From: an uncultured Prevotellaceae bacterium
GTDB lineage: Bacteria > Bacteroidota > Bacteroidia > Bacteroidales > Bacteroidaceae
Assembly (NCBI GenBank): GCA_902785695.1
Contig: CACZZQ010000007.1
Location: 1 to 64,000, forward strand
Length of the DNA stretch: 64,000 nt
Direction: 5' to 3'
Position numbers and translations under genes: made by a program. Shown in pieces: positions 11,372 through 18,359 of the stretch. The first letter of the stretch is position 1. The number at the start of each line of letters is the position of its first letter. A model generated the notes under the pieces. The model had not been told where the DNA came from. It did not search any database and saw only the letters and a program-made list of their open reading frames with translations.

Positions 11372-11379
11372 CAAAATTA
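11372..11379 (-). promoter_or_regulatory. prmA -7 promoter box
   Basis: The minus strand reads TAATTTTG, matching TAnnTTTG, 23 bp before the prmA start codon. A divergent box for the next gene lies about 50-75 bp away. Confidence 0.55.
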
Positions 11380-11387
11380 CTAAAAAT

Positions 11388-11424
11388 TAGGGAAAATCCT
11401 ACCATGTTTTAGGGTTTTTCCCTA
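11388..11424. promoter_or_regulatory. Inverted repeat between divergent prmA and the Ser/Tyr-rich gene
   Basis: TAGGGAAAATCCT (11388-11400) and AGGGTTTTTCCCTA (11411-11424) are near-perfect inverted copies separated by 10 bp. The right arm runs into a TATCTTTG -7 box (11423-11430). The position between divergent promoters suits an operator or a folded leader; which one cannot be decided by eye. Confidence 0.45.
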
Positions 11425-11508
11425 TCTTTGCCCATCATTATTGATTATTTTTGCATCGTGAAAAAGTAAATACACACATATAAAGTCAAAACATCAAAAA
11501 AAACTGAT

Positions 11509-12504
11509 ATGAAAAAATTATTCTTGTTATCAATGACATTTGTTCTTTTGCCACTCTCGCTGATGGCTCAGGACGATATGTATTTCGGCTCCACCAAGCA
11601 GAAGTCGTCAACACGTCGCAGTTCTTCTTCCTATCAGCCAGCATCGACCTACTATTCAGGTTCGTCGCGCTCTGTCGACGAATACAATCGTCATTACAGT
11701 GGAAGCAGCTACGAAGTACTCAATACCGATACTGGCGACGTTATATCGTTCTCGCCCGTAGAGGGAACCTATCCTGACTCTGTGGGCGATTTCTCACTGA
11801 CACGTAAGATGACCCGCTTCGACGACTATGCCCCTACAACAGCTTATTGGGAGGGTTATGACCAAGGTCGTCGCGACTCTTGGGACTGGCATTCTCCTTG
11901 GTACTATACCTCTTCTTATTATCCTTGGTACGACTACGGATGGTATGATCCCTGGTATCACACCTCCTGGCGCTGGGGATGGTATGACCCCTGGTACTAC
12001 GACTACTCCTGGCGTTGGGGCTGGAACCGCCCGTACTATTACGGCTACTATAGTGGCGGTTACTACGGTGGTGGACACTACGTCCACAATACGCGCTATT
12101 ACCATAACGGCAATACAGGCACCCTCTCTCGTTACAGTGGCAACCGCCGCAGTTCTACCAGCGGACGTGTATCAAACTATACCAGCTCAAGCCGATTCAA
12201 TGGTGCTCGTGACCGTGCCTATGGCACCTCAACGACAGGGCACTCTACTTCTGTTGGTACTACCAATCGCTCTATATCGCGCAGTTCTACACGTACTACA
12301 TCAACGGGTAGCAGTTCTTATAGCACGCCTCGCAGCACGTCGTCAAGCGGCAGTGCTTTCAGCAACTCCAGCAGTTCCTATGGCAGCAGCCGTTCATCAG
12401 GTGGTGGCAGTTCCTTTGGCAGCAGCCGTTCTTCTGGCGGCGGTAACCGTTCATCAGGTGGCAATGCATACGGTAGTAGCCGTACTGGCGGTGGACGCAG
12501 ATAG
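11509..12504 (+). CDS. Exported low-complexity Ser/Tyr/Trp/Gly-rich protein
   Basis: A 331-residue protein I cannot assign to a family. It has a clear signal peptide (cleavage after LSLMAQ, residue 20-21), then a Ser-rich stretch. A central block of about residues 125-200 is made of Trp, Tyr, Asp and Gly (repeats of WGWYDPWYY), and a long tail is rich in Ser, Gly and Arg (SSGGGSSFGSSRSSGGG). No catalytic motif is visible. The composition suggests an exported, perhaps surface-exposed structural or adhesive protein. It lies 47 bp upstream of an outer-membrane porin gene, possibly co-transcribed. Confidence 0.6.
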   Translation: MKKLFLLSMTFVLLPLSLMAQDDMYFGSTKQKSSTRRSSSSYQPASTYYSGSSRSVDEYNRHYSGSSYEVLNTDTGDVISFSPVEGTYPDSVGDFSLTRKMTRFDDYAPTTAYWEGYDQGRRDSWDWHSPWYYTSSYYPWYDYGWYDPWYHTSWRWGWYDPWYYDYSWRWGWNRPYYYGYYSGGYYGGGHYVHNTRYYHNGNTGTLSRYSGNRRSSTSGRVSNYTSSSRFNGARDRAYGTSTTGHSTSVGTTNRSISRSSTRTTSTGSSSYSTPRSTSSSGSAFSNSSSSYGSSRSSGGGSSFGSSRSSGGGNRSSGGNAYGSSRTGGGRR

Positions 12505-12508
12505 GAGT

Positions 12509-12547
12509 GAGAAGTGTTAAGTGATAAGTATAAAGTGAAAAGTTTTA
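12509..12547 (+). repeat. AGTG-type direct-repeat spacer
   Basis: The gap between the two exported-protein genes is built of short near-repeats such as GTGTTAAGTGATAA (12514-12527) and AAGTGAAAAG. The same words appear in the spacer before ftsH (58024-58065) and in the ATTTGCTACCGC elements at 15.6, 16.7 and 20.5 kb. Confidence 0.6.
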
Positions 12548-12551
12548 GGAT

Positions 12552-14249
12552 ATGAAAAAGATTATTTCCCTGGCAGTTCTTTCGCTGGCCATGTTGCCCG
12601 CAGCTGCACAAGATACATACGAGAATGCCCGCTTGCTGGGTTCTGACCTCAACGGTACAGCCCGCTACGTGGGTATGGGTGGTGCATTGGATGCCCTTGG
12701 AGCTGATATTTCTACTATCGGTACCAATCCTGCCGGCATCGGCATTTTCCGTCACAGCACTATCAGCGGTTCGCTTGGAATAGTTTCACAAGAGGATGCC
12801 GTGCGTTTCGACCAGACACGTAAGACAAACCTGAGTTTCGATCAGGTGGGCTTTGTCTGGGCTAACGTGTTGGATGATGATGATGACACATATATGAATT
12901 TCGCATTCAATTATCATAAGAGCCGTAACTTCAATCAGATTCTCTCTGCTGCCAATAGCTTAAAGGGAGCCTCGCTTAGCAAACTGGCTTATGGCAAGAG
13001 TACCCTTGACAATGAGAGTCAGGGTGGCTATTATCTGGAAGAAGGCGATGTTTTAGAGGCCATAAAAGGTAAAGACTATTATCTTGTGGAAGGGTGGCAG
13101 AACAGTAACCCTCAAAGCGAGCGAGCCTACACATACACCCAGTGGGATCATGTCTATACCAACGGACTGATGTGGGACCAGAATAATTTCCCTGCTACAG
13201 AGACTTTCAAGAACAATTTCTTCGAGGCCACTGGTTATGACTTTAACCGCGGTCACAAGGGCTATATTGCCGACTTTGACTTCAACTTCTCAGGCAATAT
13301 CAACAACCGTATCTTCCTTGGTTTGACCCTGGGTATTCATAGCGTTGATTACTTAGGCTATAGCGAGTATCAGGAGTTCTTGGTTGACAGCAAAGGTCAG
13401 TCAATAGGAAACACTGTCCTGGCCGACGAGCGCAAGATTACTGGTACGGGCGTAGACCTGAAATTAGGTGCCATCTTCCGTCCCTTTGAGGATTCTCCCT
13501 TCCGATTCGGTCTCAGCGTCATCACACCAACTTGGTACGACCTGAAGAGCCGTAATGCCACTCTGCTTATCAATGCTACCGACTATGCTGCCACACATCC
13601 AGGTACTGAGAAATGGGGATGGAAAGAGTTCTCCAGTGGTGAGACCTATGAGTTCAAGTACTACACCCCTTGGAAGTTCGGTCTTAGTCTTGGTCACACC
13701 GTTGACGACTATCTGGCGTTGGGTGCCGGTATTGAGTATTCCGACTATTCTACAGCTGACACACGTGTGAATGACGGCTATGATTCTTATGGAAACGCCG
13801 ACTCTTACAGCGACGAGATTATGAACCGCAACACTGAACAAGCTCTCAAGAGTGTATTAACCTGTCGAGTTGGAGCCGAGTTTAAGCCCGACCCATCTAT
13901 GGCCGTACGCCTGGGCTACAACTACGTATCGCCTGCCTACAATAAGAACGGTATTCGGGATACCCGACTGGCAAGTCTTGGCAACTGGTACTCATCTACC
14001 GCCGACTATACAAACTGGGAAGCTACCCACCGCATTACCTGTGGTCTTGGCTACAAGTACGAGAACTGGAATTTTGATGTGGCCTATCAGTATAATACTA
14101 CCAAGGGTACCTTCTATCCCTTCCAGCCCGACTTTACTTTCACCGACGTGATTTCTTCCAGTAGCGTTTTAGAGACCAACATCTCAACACCAACCAACGT
14201 AAAGTTCAACCGTCATCAGGTTCTCTTCACTATAGGCTACACGTTTTGA
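12552..14249 (+). CDS. OmpP1/FadL-type outer-membrane transport protein
   Basis: A 565-residue predicted outer-membrane barrel with a signal peptide ending near residue 19 (LPAAAQ). The N-terminal plug region reads GTARYVGMGGALDALGADIS followed by TNPAGIGIFR, which is the mark of the OmpP1/FadL/TodX family that imports hydrophobic compounds. The rest alternates aromatic beta-strands and ends with FTIGYTF, a typical last strand closing on Phe. The substrate is not evident. The 3' end runs straight into the AAATGGC repeat array, the first unit starting 3 bp after the stop. Confidence 0.8.
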   Translation: MKKIISLAVLSLAMLPAAAQDTYENARLLGSDLNGTARYVGMGGALDALGADISTIGTNPAGIGIFRHSTISGSLGIVSQEDAVRFDQTRKTNLSFDQVGFVWANVLDDDDDTYMNFAFNYHKSRNFNQILSAANSLKGASLSKLAYGKSTLDNESQGGYYLEEGDVLEAIKGKDYYLVEGWQNSNPQSERAYTYTQWDHVYTNGLMWDQNNFPATETFKNNFFEATGYDFNRGHKGYIADFDFNFSGNINNRIFLGLTLGIHSVDYLGYSEYQEFLVDSKGQSIGNTVLADERKITGTGVDLKLGAIFRPFEDSPFRFGLSVITPTWYDLKSRNATLLINATDYAATHPGTEKWGWKEFSSGETYEFKYYTPWKFGLSLGHTVDDYLALGAGIEYSDYSTADTRVNDGYDSYGNADSYSDEIMNRNTEQALKSVLTCRVGAEFKPDPSMAVRLGYNYVSPAYNKNGIRDTRLASLGNWYSSTADYTNWEATHRITCGLGYKYENWNFDVAYQYNTTKGTFYPFQPDFTFTDVISSSSVLETNISTPTNVKFNRHQVLFTIGYTF

Positions 14250-14251
14250 AT

Positions 14252-14337
14252 AAGTGGCACACTTATGAATTTAAATGGCACACTTATGAATTTAAATGGC
14301 ACACTTACGAGTGCTAAATGGCATACTTACGAGTGCT
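14252..14337 (+). repeat. AAATGGC 21-22 bp repeat array, locus A
   Basis: Four tandem units of 21-22 bp starting at 14252, 14273, 14294 and 14316, each beginning AARTGGCAYACTTA, plus a decayed fifth (AAATGACCTGCTT) from 14338. They start immediately after the FadL-type stop codon, between convergent genes. The same core occurs at 34490-34616 and 61662-61760. Confidence 0.85.
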
Positions 14338-14356
14338 AAATGACCTGCTTTTTTAT

Positions 14357-14489
14357 GTGGACACTGGACAGTAAAAATCGGTGATTTTCTAAAAGTCTAC
14401 GCGTACGTCTGTACTTATTATACGCACGTATGCTCAGACGTACGCGAAGAGTTTTCTAAAAAACGCTGATTTTACTGTCCAGTGTCCAC
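14357..14489. repeat. 133-bp inverted-repeat element upstream of the pheS stop
   Basis: Outer arms at 14357-14379 and 14468-14489 (GTGGACACTGGACAG...) are inverted copies, perfect over 22 bp apart from one extra A. A second, inner inverted pair lies at 14400-14411 and 14435-14446 (CGCGTACGTCTG). The right arm is followed by a T-run. It encodes no protein. It could be a miniature transposable element, a bidirectional terminator or a structured RNA; no clear target-site duplication is visible. Confidence 0.75.
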
Positions 14490-14516
14490 TTTTTTTGAAC
14501 AACAGGCTTGCTTTGC

Positions 14517-15575
14517 TTAGTCGGCAGCTTGGAATTCCTCGAGGAAGCGGGTATCGTTCTCAGAGAACATACGGAGGTCGGAGACGCGATACTTCAAGTT
14601 GGTGATGCGCTCCACACCCATACCGAAGGCATAGCCACTGTAGATGCTACTGTCGATGCCGCACTGCTCGAGCACGTTGGGGTCTACCATACCACATCCC
14701 AGAATCTCTACCCAACCGGTGTGCTTGCAGAAGCCGCAGCCCTCGCCGCCACAGATAAAGCACGAGATATCCATCTCGGCACTGGGCTCGGTGAAGGGGA
14801 AGTAAGAGGGGCGCAGACGAATCTTCGTATCTGCACCGAACATCTCCTTTGCAAAGCTCAAAAGCACCTGCTTCAGGTCGGTGAAGCTGACGTTCTTGTC
14901 GATATACAGACCCTCTACCTGATGGAAGAAACAGTGAGCGCGGGCAGTGATGGCTTCATTGCGATACACGCGACCCGGACAGATGACGCGGATAGGAGCG
15001 GTGAGCTTGCCGTCCTCAGTGTGCATCTGCTCCATCACGCGGGCCTGAACACTCGAGGTATGAGAGCGCAGCAGGATGTTTTTCGTCACATCGTTGGGAT
15101 GTTGAGACACGAAGAACGTGTCCTGCATATCGCGGGCAGGATGGTCGGCAGCGAAGTTCATGCGGGTAAACACATGAAGGTCGTCCTCCACTTCAGGACC
15201 GTCGGCCAGCACGAAGCCCATGCGGCTGAAGATATCGATAATCTCGTTGGTCACGATGGTCAACGGATGGCGTGTGCCGAGCTGTATGGGGTAGGGGGTG
15301 CGGGTCAGGTCGATGGCTTCGTCGCCAGCTTCCTGCATGGTGCACTCCTCGCGCAGCTGGTTGATGCGGTCGGTGATGCGCTGTTTCAGTTCGTTAATCT
15401 TTACGCCCACCTCTTTCTTCTGCTCAGCGGGCACGTTGCGGAAGTCGCTCATCAGCTCGTTCAACTCACCTTTTTTACTTAGGTATTTGAGTCGCAGCTG
15501 CTCTACTTCCTCAGCATTCTTGGCCTCCAGCGAGTCAACCTGCTGAAGGAGTTGGTTTATCTTCTCAAGTATCAT
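14517..15575 (-). CDS. pheS: Phenylalanyl-tRNA synthetase alpha subunit
   Basis: A 352-residue class II synthetase subunit that charges tRNA-Phe together with PheT (not in this window). Visible are the N-terminal coiled coil (to about residue 90), motif 2 with CPGRVYRNEAITARAHCFFH, the FTEPSAEMD segment and the final GMGVERI motif 3. A four-Cys knuckle (CFICGGEGCGFC) lies in the catalytic domain, as in many bacterial PheS proteins. A long open frame on the opposite strand is a codon-bias shadow. Confidence 0.95.
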   Translation of the reverse strand: MILEKINQLLQQVDSLEAKNAEEVEQLRLKYLSKKGELNELMSDFRNVPAEQKKEVGVKINELKQRITDRINQLREECTMQEAGDEAIDLTRTPYPIQLGTRHPLTIVTNEIIDIFSRMGFVLADGPEVEDDLHVFTRMNFAADHPARDMQDTFFVSQHPNDVTKNILLRSHTSSVQARVMEQMHTEDGKLTAPIRVICPGRVYRNEAITARAHCFFHQVEGLYIDKNVSFTDLKQVLLSFAKEMFGADTKIRLRPSYFPFTEPSAEMDISCFICGGEGCGFCKHTGWVEILGCGMVDPNVLEQCGIDSSIYSGYAFGMGVERITNLKYRVSDLRMFSENDTRFLEEFQAAD

Positions 15576-15604
15576 TTTTATGTGTAAAATTGCAATTTCG
15601 GGTG

Positions 15605-15612
15605 CAAAGGTA
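15605..15612 (-). promoter_or_regulatory. pheS -7 promoter box
   Basis: The minus strand reads TACCTTTG 30 bp upstream of the pheS start, matching the Bacteroidota -7 box. The region upstream on that strand is the AGTGAAAAG repeat, with no clear TTTG. Confidence 0.6.
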
Positions 15613-15620
15613 ATAAAATA

Positions 15621-15662
15621 AAGTGAAAAGTGAAGAGTGAATAGTGAAAAATTTGCTACCGC
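15621..15662 (+). repeat. AGTGAAAAG...ATTTGCTACCGC repeat element, copy 1
   Basis: Three to four near-copies of AGTGAAAAGTGAA end in ATTTGCTACCGC (15651-15662). The 12-mer recurs in the same orientation and after the same AGTGAAAAG words at 16721-16732 and 20475-20486. This copy lies between divergent pheS and ftsY. Confidence 0.75.
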
Positions 15663-15717
15663 AGTTGATTTTTTTTAAAGAAATGTTATAAGTCTTGCAT
15701 GGGTCGGAAAATCTTTG

Positions 15718-15725
15718 TAATTTTG
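15718..15725 (+). promoter_or_regulatory. ftsY -7 promoter box
   Basis: TAATTTTG, 23 bp before the ATG at 15749, with CTTG at 15694-15697 as a weak -33 element 20 bp upstream. Confidence 0.6.
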
Positions 15726-15748
15726 CAGTTTGAAACACGTATTCGAAT

Positions 15749-16705
15749 ATGGGATTGTTTGATTTTTTTAGTAAGAAAAAGAAAGAAGAGACACTGGACA
15801 AGGGCTTGGAAAAGACCAAGACCTCAGTGTTCGACAAACTGGCACGTGCCATTGCAGGCAAGTCGAAAGTCGATGACGACGTACTGGACAACCTGGAAGA
15901 GGTGCTCATTACCAGCGATGTAGGCGTAGACACCACGCTGAAAATCATTGAGCGAATTGAGGAGCGCGTGGCTCGCGACAAATATGTGTCGACCAGCGAG
16001 CTCAACGGTATTCTGCGCGACGAGATAGCCGCCTTGTTGGCTGAGAACAATACCGAGGATAATGAGAATTGGGACCTGCCCGCCGACCATAAGCCCTACG
16101 TGATACTCGTAGTGGGTGTCAATGGTGTGGGCAAGACTACCACCATAGGTAAGCTGGCTTGGCAGTTTAAACAGGCTGGTAAGAAAGTCTATTTGGGTGC
16201 TGCAGATACGTTCCGTGCCGCTGCCGTAGAGCAGTTGTGTATCTGGGGCGAGCGTGTGGGAGTACCCGTAGTGAAGCAGCAGATGGGCTCTGACCCGGCT
16301 TCTGTGGCTTTCGACACGCTTCAGAGTGCCAAGGCCAACGGTGCCGACGTGGTGATTATCGATACCGCAGGCCGTCTGCATAATAAAGTGGGTCTGATGA
16401 ACGAGTTGAAGAAGATCAAGGACGTGATGAAGAAGGTGCTGCCCGAGGCTCCCGACGAGGTGATGCTGGTACTCGACGGTTCTACTGGCCAGAACGCCTT
16501 TGAGCAGGCCAAGCAGTTTGCAGCTGTGACCCAAATCACATCTCTGGCTATAACGAAACTCGACGGTACAGCCAAGGGCGGTGTAGTCATTGGTATCAGC
16601 GACCAGTTGAAGGTACCCGTGAAGTATATCGGATTGGGTGAAGGTATGGAGGACCTGCAACTCTTCAATAAGAAAGACTTTGTAGACAGCCTTTTTAAAG
16701 GTTAA
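15749..16705 (+). CDS. ftsY: Signal recognition particle receptor FtsY
   Basis: A 318-residue SRP GTPase that docks ribosome-SRP complexes at the membrane. The NG domain is complete: G1 GVNGVGKTTTIGKLA, DTFRAAA, G3 DTAGR, G4 TKLDGTAKGG and the closing GLGEGMEDLQLF. The acidic A domain of E. coli FtsY is missing, as in many non-proteobacterial forms; only a short Lys-rich N-terminus (FFSKKKKEE) precedes the N domain. rimO follows after 28 bp occupied by a repeat element. Confidence 0.95.
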   Translation: MGLFDFFSKKKKEETLDKGLEKTKTSVFDKLARAIAGKSKVDDDVLDNLEEVLITSDVGVDTTLKIIERIEERVARDKYVSTSELNGILRDEIAALLAENNTEDNENWDLPADHKPYVILVVGVNGVGKTTTIGKLAWQFKQAGKKVYLGAADTFRAAAVEQLCIWGERVGVPVVKQQMGSDPASVAFDTLQSAKANGADVVIIDTAGRLHNKVGLMNELKKIKDVMKKVLPEAPDEVMLVLDGSTGQNAFEQAKQFAAVTQITSLAITKLDGTAKGGVVIGISDQLKVPVKYIGLGEGMEDLQLFNKKDFVDSLFKG

Positions 16706-16732
16706 AGTGAAAAGTGAAACATTTGCTACCGC
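16706..16732 (+). repeat. AGTGAAAAG...ATTTGCTACCGC repeat element, copy 2
   Basis: Fills the whole gap between the ftsY stop and the rimO start: AGTGAAAAGTGAAAC followed by ATTTGCTACCGC (16721-16732), one base before the ATG at 16734. It therefore occupies the ribosome-binding position of rimO. Confidence 0.75.
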
Positions 16733-16733
16733 T

Positions 16734-18056
16734 ATGACCATTGACTTTATCTCTTTAGGCTGTTCCAAGAACCTGGTTGACAGCGAACGACTGATGGGAC
16801 TCTTTGAGGCTCATGGCTTTAAGGTGACCCACGATAGCGATGACCCCCAGGGCGAGGTGATTGTCATCAATACCTGTGGCTTCATTGCTGATGCTAAGGA
16901 GGAAAGCATCAATACAATACTGGAGCAGGTGGCACGCAAGAACGAGGGACTCGTAAAGCGCATCTATGTGATGGGCTGTCTGTCCGAGCGCTATCTGGCT
17001 GACTTGGAAGCTGAGATTCCAGAGGTTGATGGATGGTATGGGAAGTTCAATTATAAGGAACTACTGAAAGAGGTAGCCCCCCCTTCGTCCCCCGTGGGGG
17101 ACACTATAGATGCCCCCTCGGGGGCAGTAGGGGGGGCTCGACACTTAACCACTCCCCATCACTACGCCTATACCAAGATCAGCGAGGGCTGCGACCGTCA
17201 TTGCGCCTATTGCGCCATTCCCCTGATTACAGGCCGTCATCAGAGCCGTCCGATGGAGGAAATACTCGATGAGGTGCGCTGGTTGGTGAATCAGGGAACG
17301 GTAGAGTTTCAGATTATTGCGCAGGAACTAACTTATTACGGCATAGACCTTTATGGCGAACAGCGCATAGCAGAACTGATAGAGCAGATGGCTGATATCG
17401 AGGGCGTAAGGTGGATTCGTCTGCACTATGCCTATCCTACGCATTTTCCCTGGCATTTGCTCGACGTGATGCGTGAGAAAAAGAACGTCTGCCGCTATAT
17501 GGACATCGCCCTGCAGCACATCAGCGATCATATGCTCTCAAGGATGCGACGCAACACCACGAAGCAGGAAACGATGGAGCTCATAGAGCGGATGCGTCGT
17601 GAGGTGCCCGGCATCCATATCCGCACCACGCTGATGGTGGGCTTCCCTGGTGAGACCGATGAGGACTTCCAGGAGCTTGTCGATTTTGTGAAGTGGGCAC
17701 GTTTTGATCGTATGGGTGCCTTTGCCTATTCTGAGGAGGAAGGCACCTATTCGGCAGCGCATTATGAGGACGATGTGCCTGAGGACGTCAAACAGCGTCG
17801 TCTGGACAAGTTGATGCGTATTCAGCAGAATATCAGCGCTGAGATAGAGGCTGCAAAAGTAGGTAGCATACTGCCTGTGGTGATTGACCGCACGGAAGGC
17901 AACTATTATATCGGTCGCACGGAGTTCTGCTCACCAGAGGTTGACCCAGAGGTGCTGATTGAGATGACCGATGTGAAGCTGACCATCGGTGGGATGTATC
18001 AAGTGAGAATAACCGACTCCGAGGAGTTTGATCTCTATGGCATCGTGGAAAAATGA
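16734..18056 (+). CDS. rimO: Ribosomal protein S12 methylthiotransferase RimO
   Basis: A 440-residue radical-SAM methylthiotransferase that modifies an Asp of ribosomal protein S12. The N-terminal UPF0004 domain has its three cluster Cys (LGCSKNLVDSE, INTCGF, VMGCLSE). The radical-SAM cluster motif is CDRHCAYC near residue 154, and a TRAM-like C-terminus follows. Start at 16734 is preferred because MTIDFISLGCSKN is the family opening; the frame upstream crosses a repeat. A GC-rich palindromic element is inserted in frame at 17075-17138. It adds about 21 Pro/Gly/Ser/Ala residues in the linker between the UPF0004 and radical-SAM domains, so the enzyme is probably still functional. Confidence 0.93.
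   Translation: MTIDFISLGCSKNLVDSERLMGLFEAHGFKVTHDSDDPQGEVIVINTCGFIADAKEESINTILEQVARKNEGLVKRIYVMGCLSERYLADLEAEIPEVDGWYGKFNYKELLKEVAPPSSPVGDTIDAPSGAVGGARHLTTPHHYAYTKISEGCDRHCAYCAIPLITGRHQSRPMEEILDEVRWLVNQGTVEFQIIAQELTYYGIDLYGEQRIAELIEQMADIEGVRWIRLHYAYPTHFPWHLLDVMREKKNVCRYMDIALQHISDHMLSRMRRNTTKQETMELIERMRREVPGIHIRTTLMVGFPGETDEDFQELVDFVKWARFDRMGAFAYSEEEGTYSAAHYEDDVPEDVKQRRLDKLMRIQQNISAEIEAAKVGSILPVVIDRTEGNYYIGRTEFCSPEVDPEVLIEMTDVKLTIGGMYQVRITDSEEFDLYGIVEK
17075..17138 (+). repeat. GC-rich three-stem palindromic element within rimO
   Basis: Outer arms AGCCCCCCC (17075-17083) and GGGGGGGCT (17130-17138) pair perfectly. Between them lie two further perfect hairpins: GTCCCCC/GGGGGAC (17087-17093 with 17096-17102) and TGCCCCC/GGGGGCA (17111-17117 with 17120-17126). 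The whole folds as a three-way junction of 64 nt. It is read in frame as a Pro/Ser/Gly/Ala linker. Its base composition is very unlike the flanking gene, which marks it as an inserted element. Confidence 0.8.
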
Positions 18057-18068
18057 ATAATACTGAAA

Positions 18069-18356
18069 ATGAACAATAAGGAATTCATTAGCGTTTTAGC
18101 TAACAAAACAAATAAGAGACCAGCAGATACGCAGAAAATGGCTGATGCGTTGATAGCGGTGATGAGCGACTGTTTTCAAGAAGGAGACAGCGTTCAGATG
18201 GCCAATTTCGGCAATTTCGAGGTGAAGAAGAAACTGGAACGCGTGATGATGAACCCTGCCACAGGACAACATATGCTGGTTCCACCAAAATTGGTGCTAT
18301 CATTTAAACCTAATCCTACTTGGAAAGACCAAATCAAGAAAGGAGGGGTTGAATAA
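18069..18356 (+). CDS. HU/IHF-family DNA-binding protein
   Basis: A 95-residue nucleoid protein of the HU/IHF fold. It shows the helical N-terminus (MNNKEFISVLANKTNKRPADT), the GDSVQMANFGNFEVKKK strand region and the DNA-contacting arm around MMNPATGQHMLVPPKLVLSF. Followed 3 bp later by a second HU-domain gene, so the two are probably co-expressed and could form heterodimers. Confidence 0.88.
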   Translation: MNNKEFISVLANKTNKRPADTQKMADALIAVMSDCFQEGDSVQMANFGNFEVKKKLERVMMNPATGQHMLVPPKLVLSFKPNPTWKDQIKKGGVE

Positions 18357-18359
18357 ATT

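Noticed and set aside
11828..12520. 230-codon open frame in a second frame of the Ser/Tyr-rich gene
   Set aside because: The Ala/Val/Thr-rich translation is a product of the repetitive codons of the real gene, which has a signal peptide and start context in its own frame.
14508..15482. Long open frame (324 codons) opposite pheS
   Set aside because: It lies antisense to an unmistakable pheS, has a low-complexity His/Val/Glu-rich translation and no family match; it is a codon-bias shadow.
15824..16768. 314-codon open frame opposite ftsY
   Set aside because: Fully antisense to ftsY and the rimO start, no recognisable protein, no promoter or start context.
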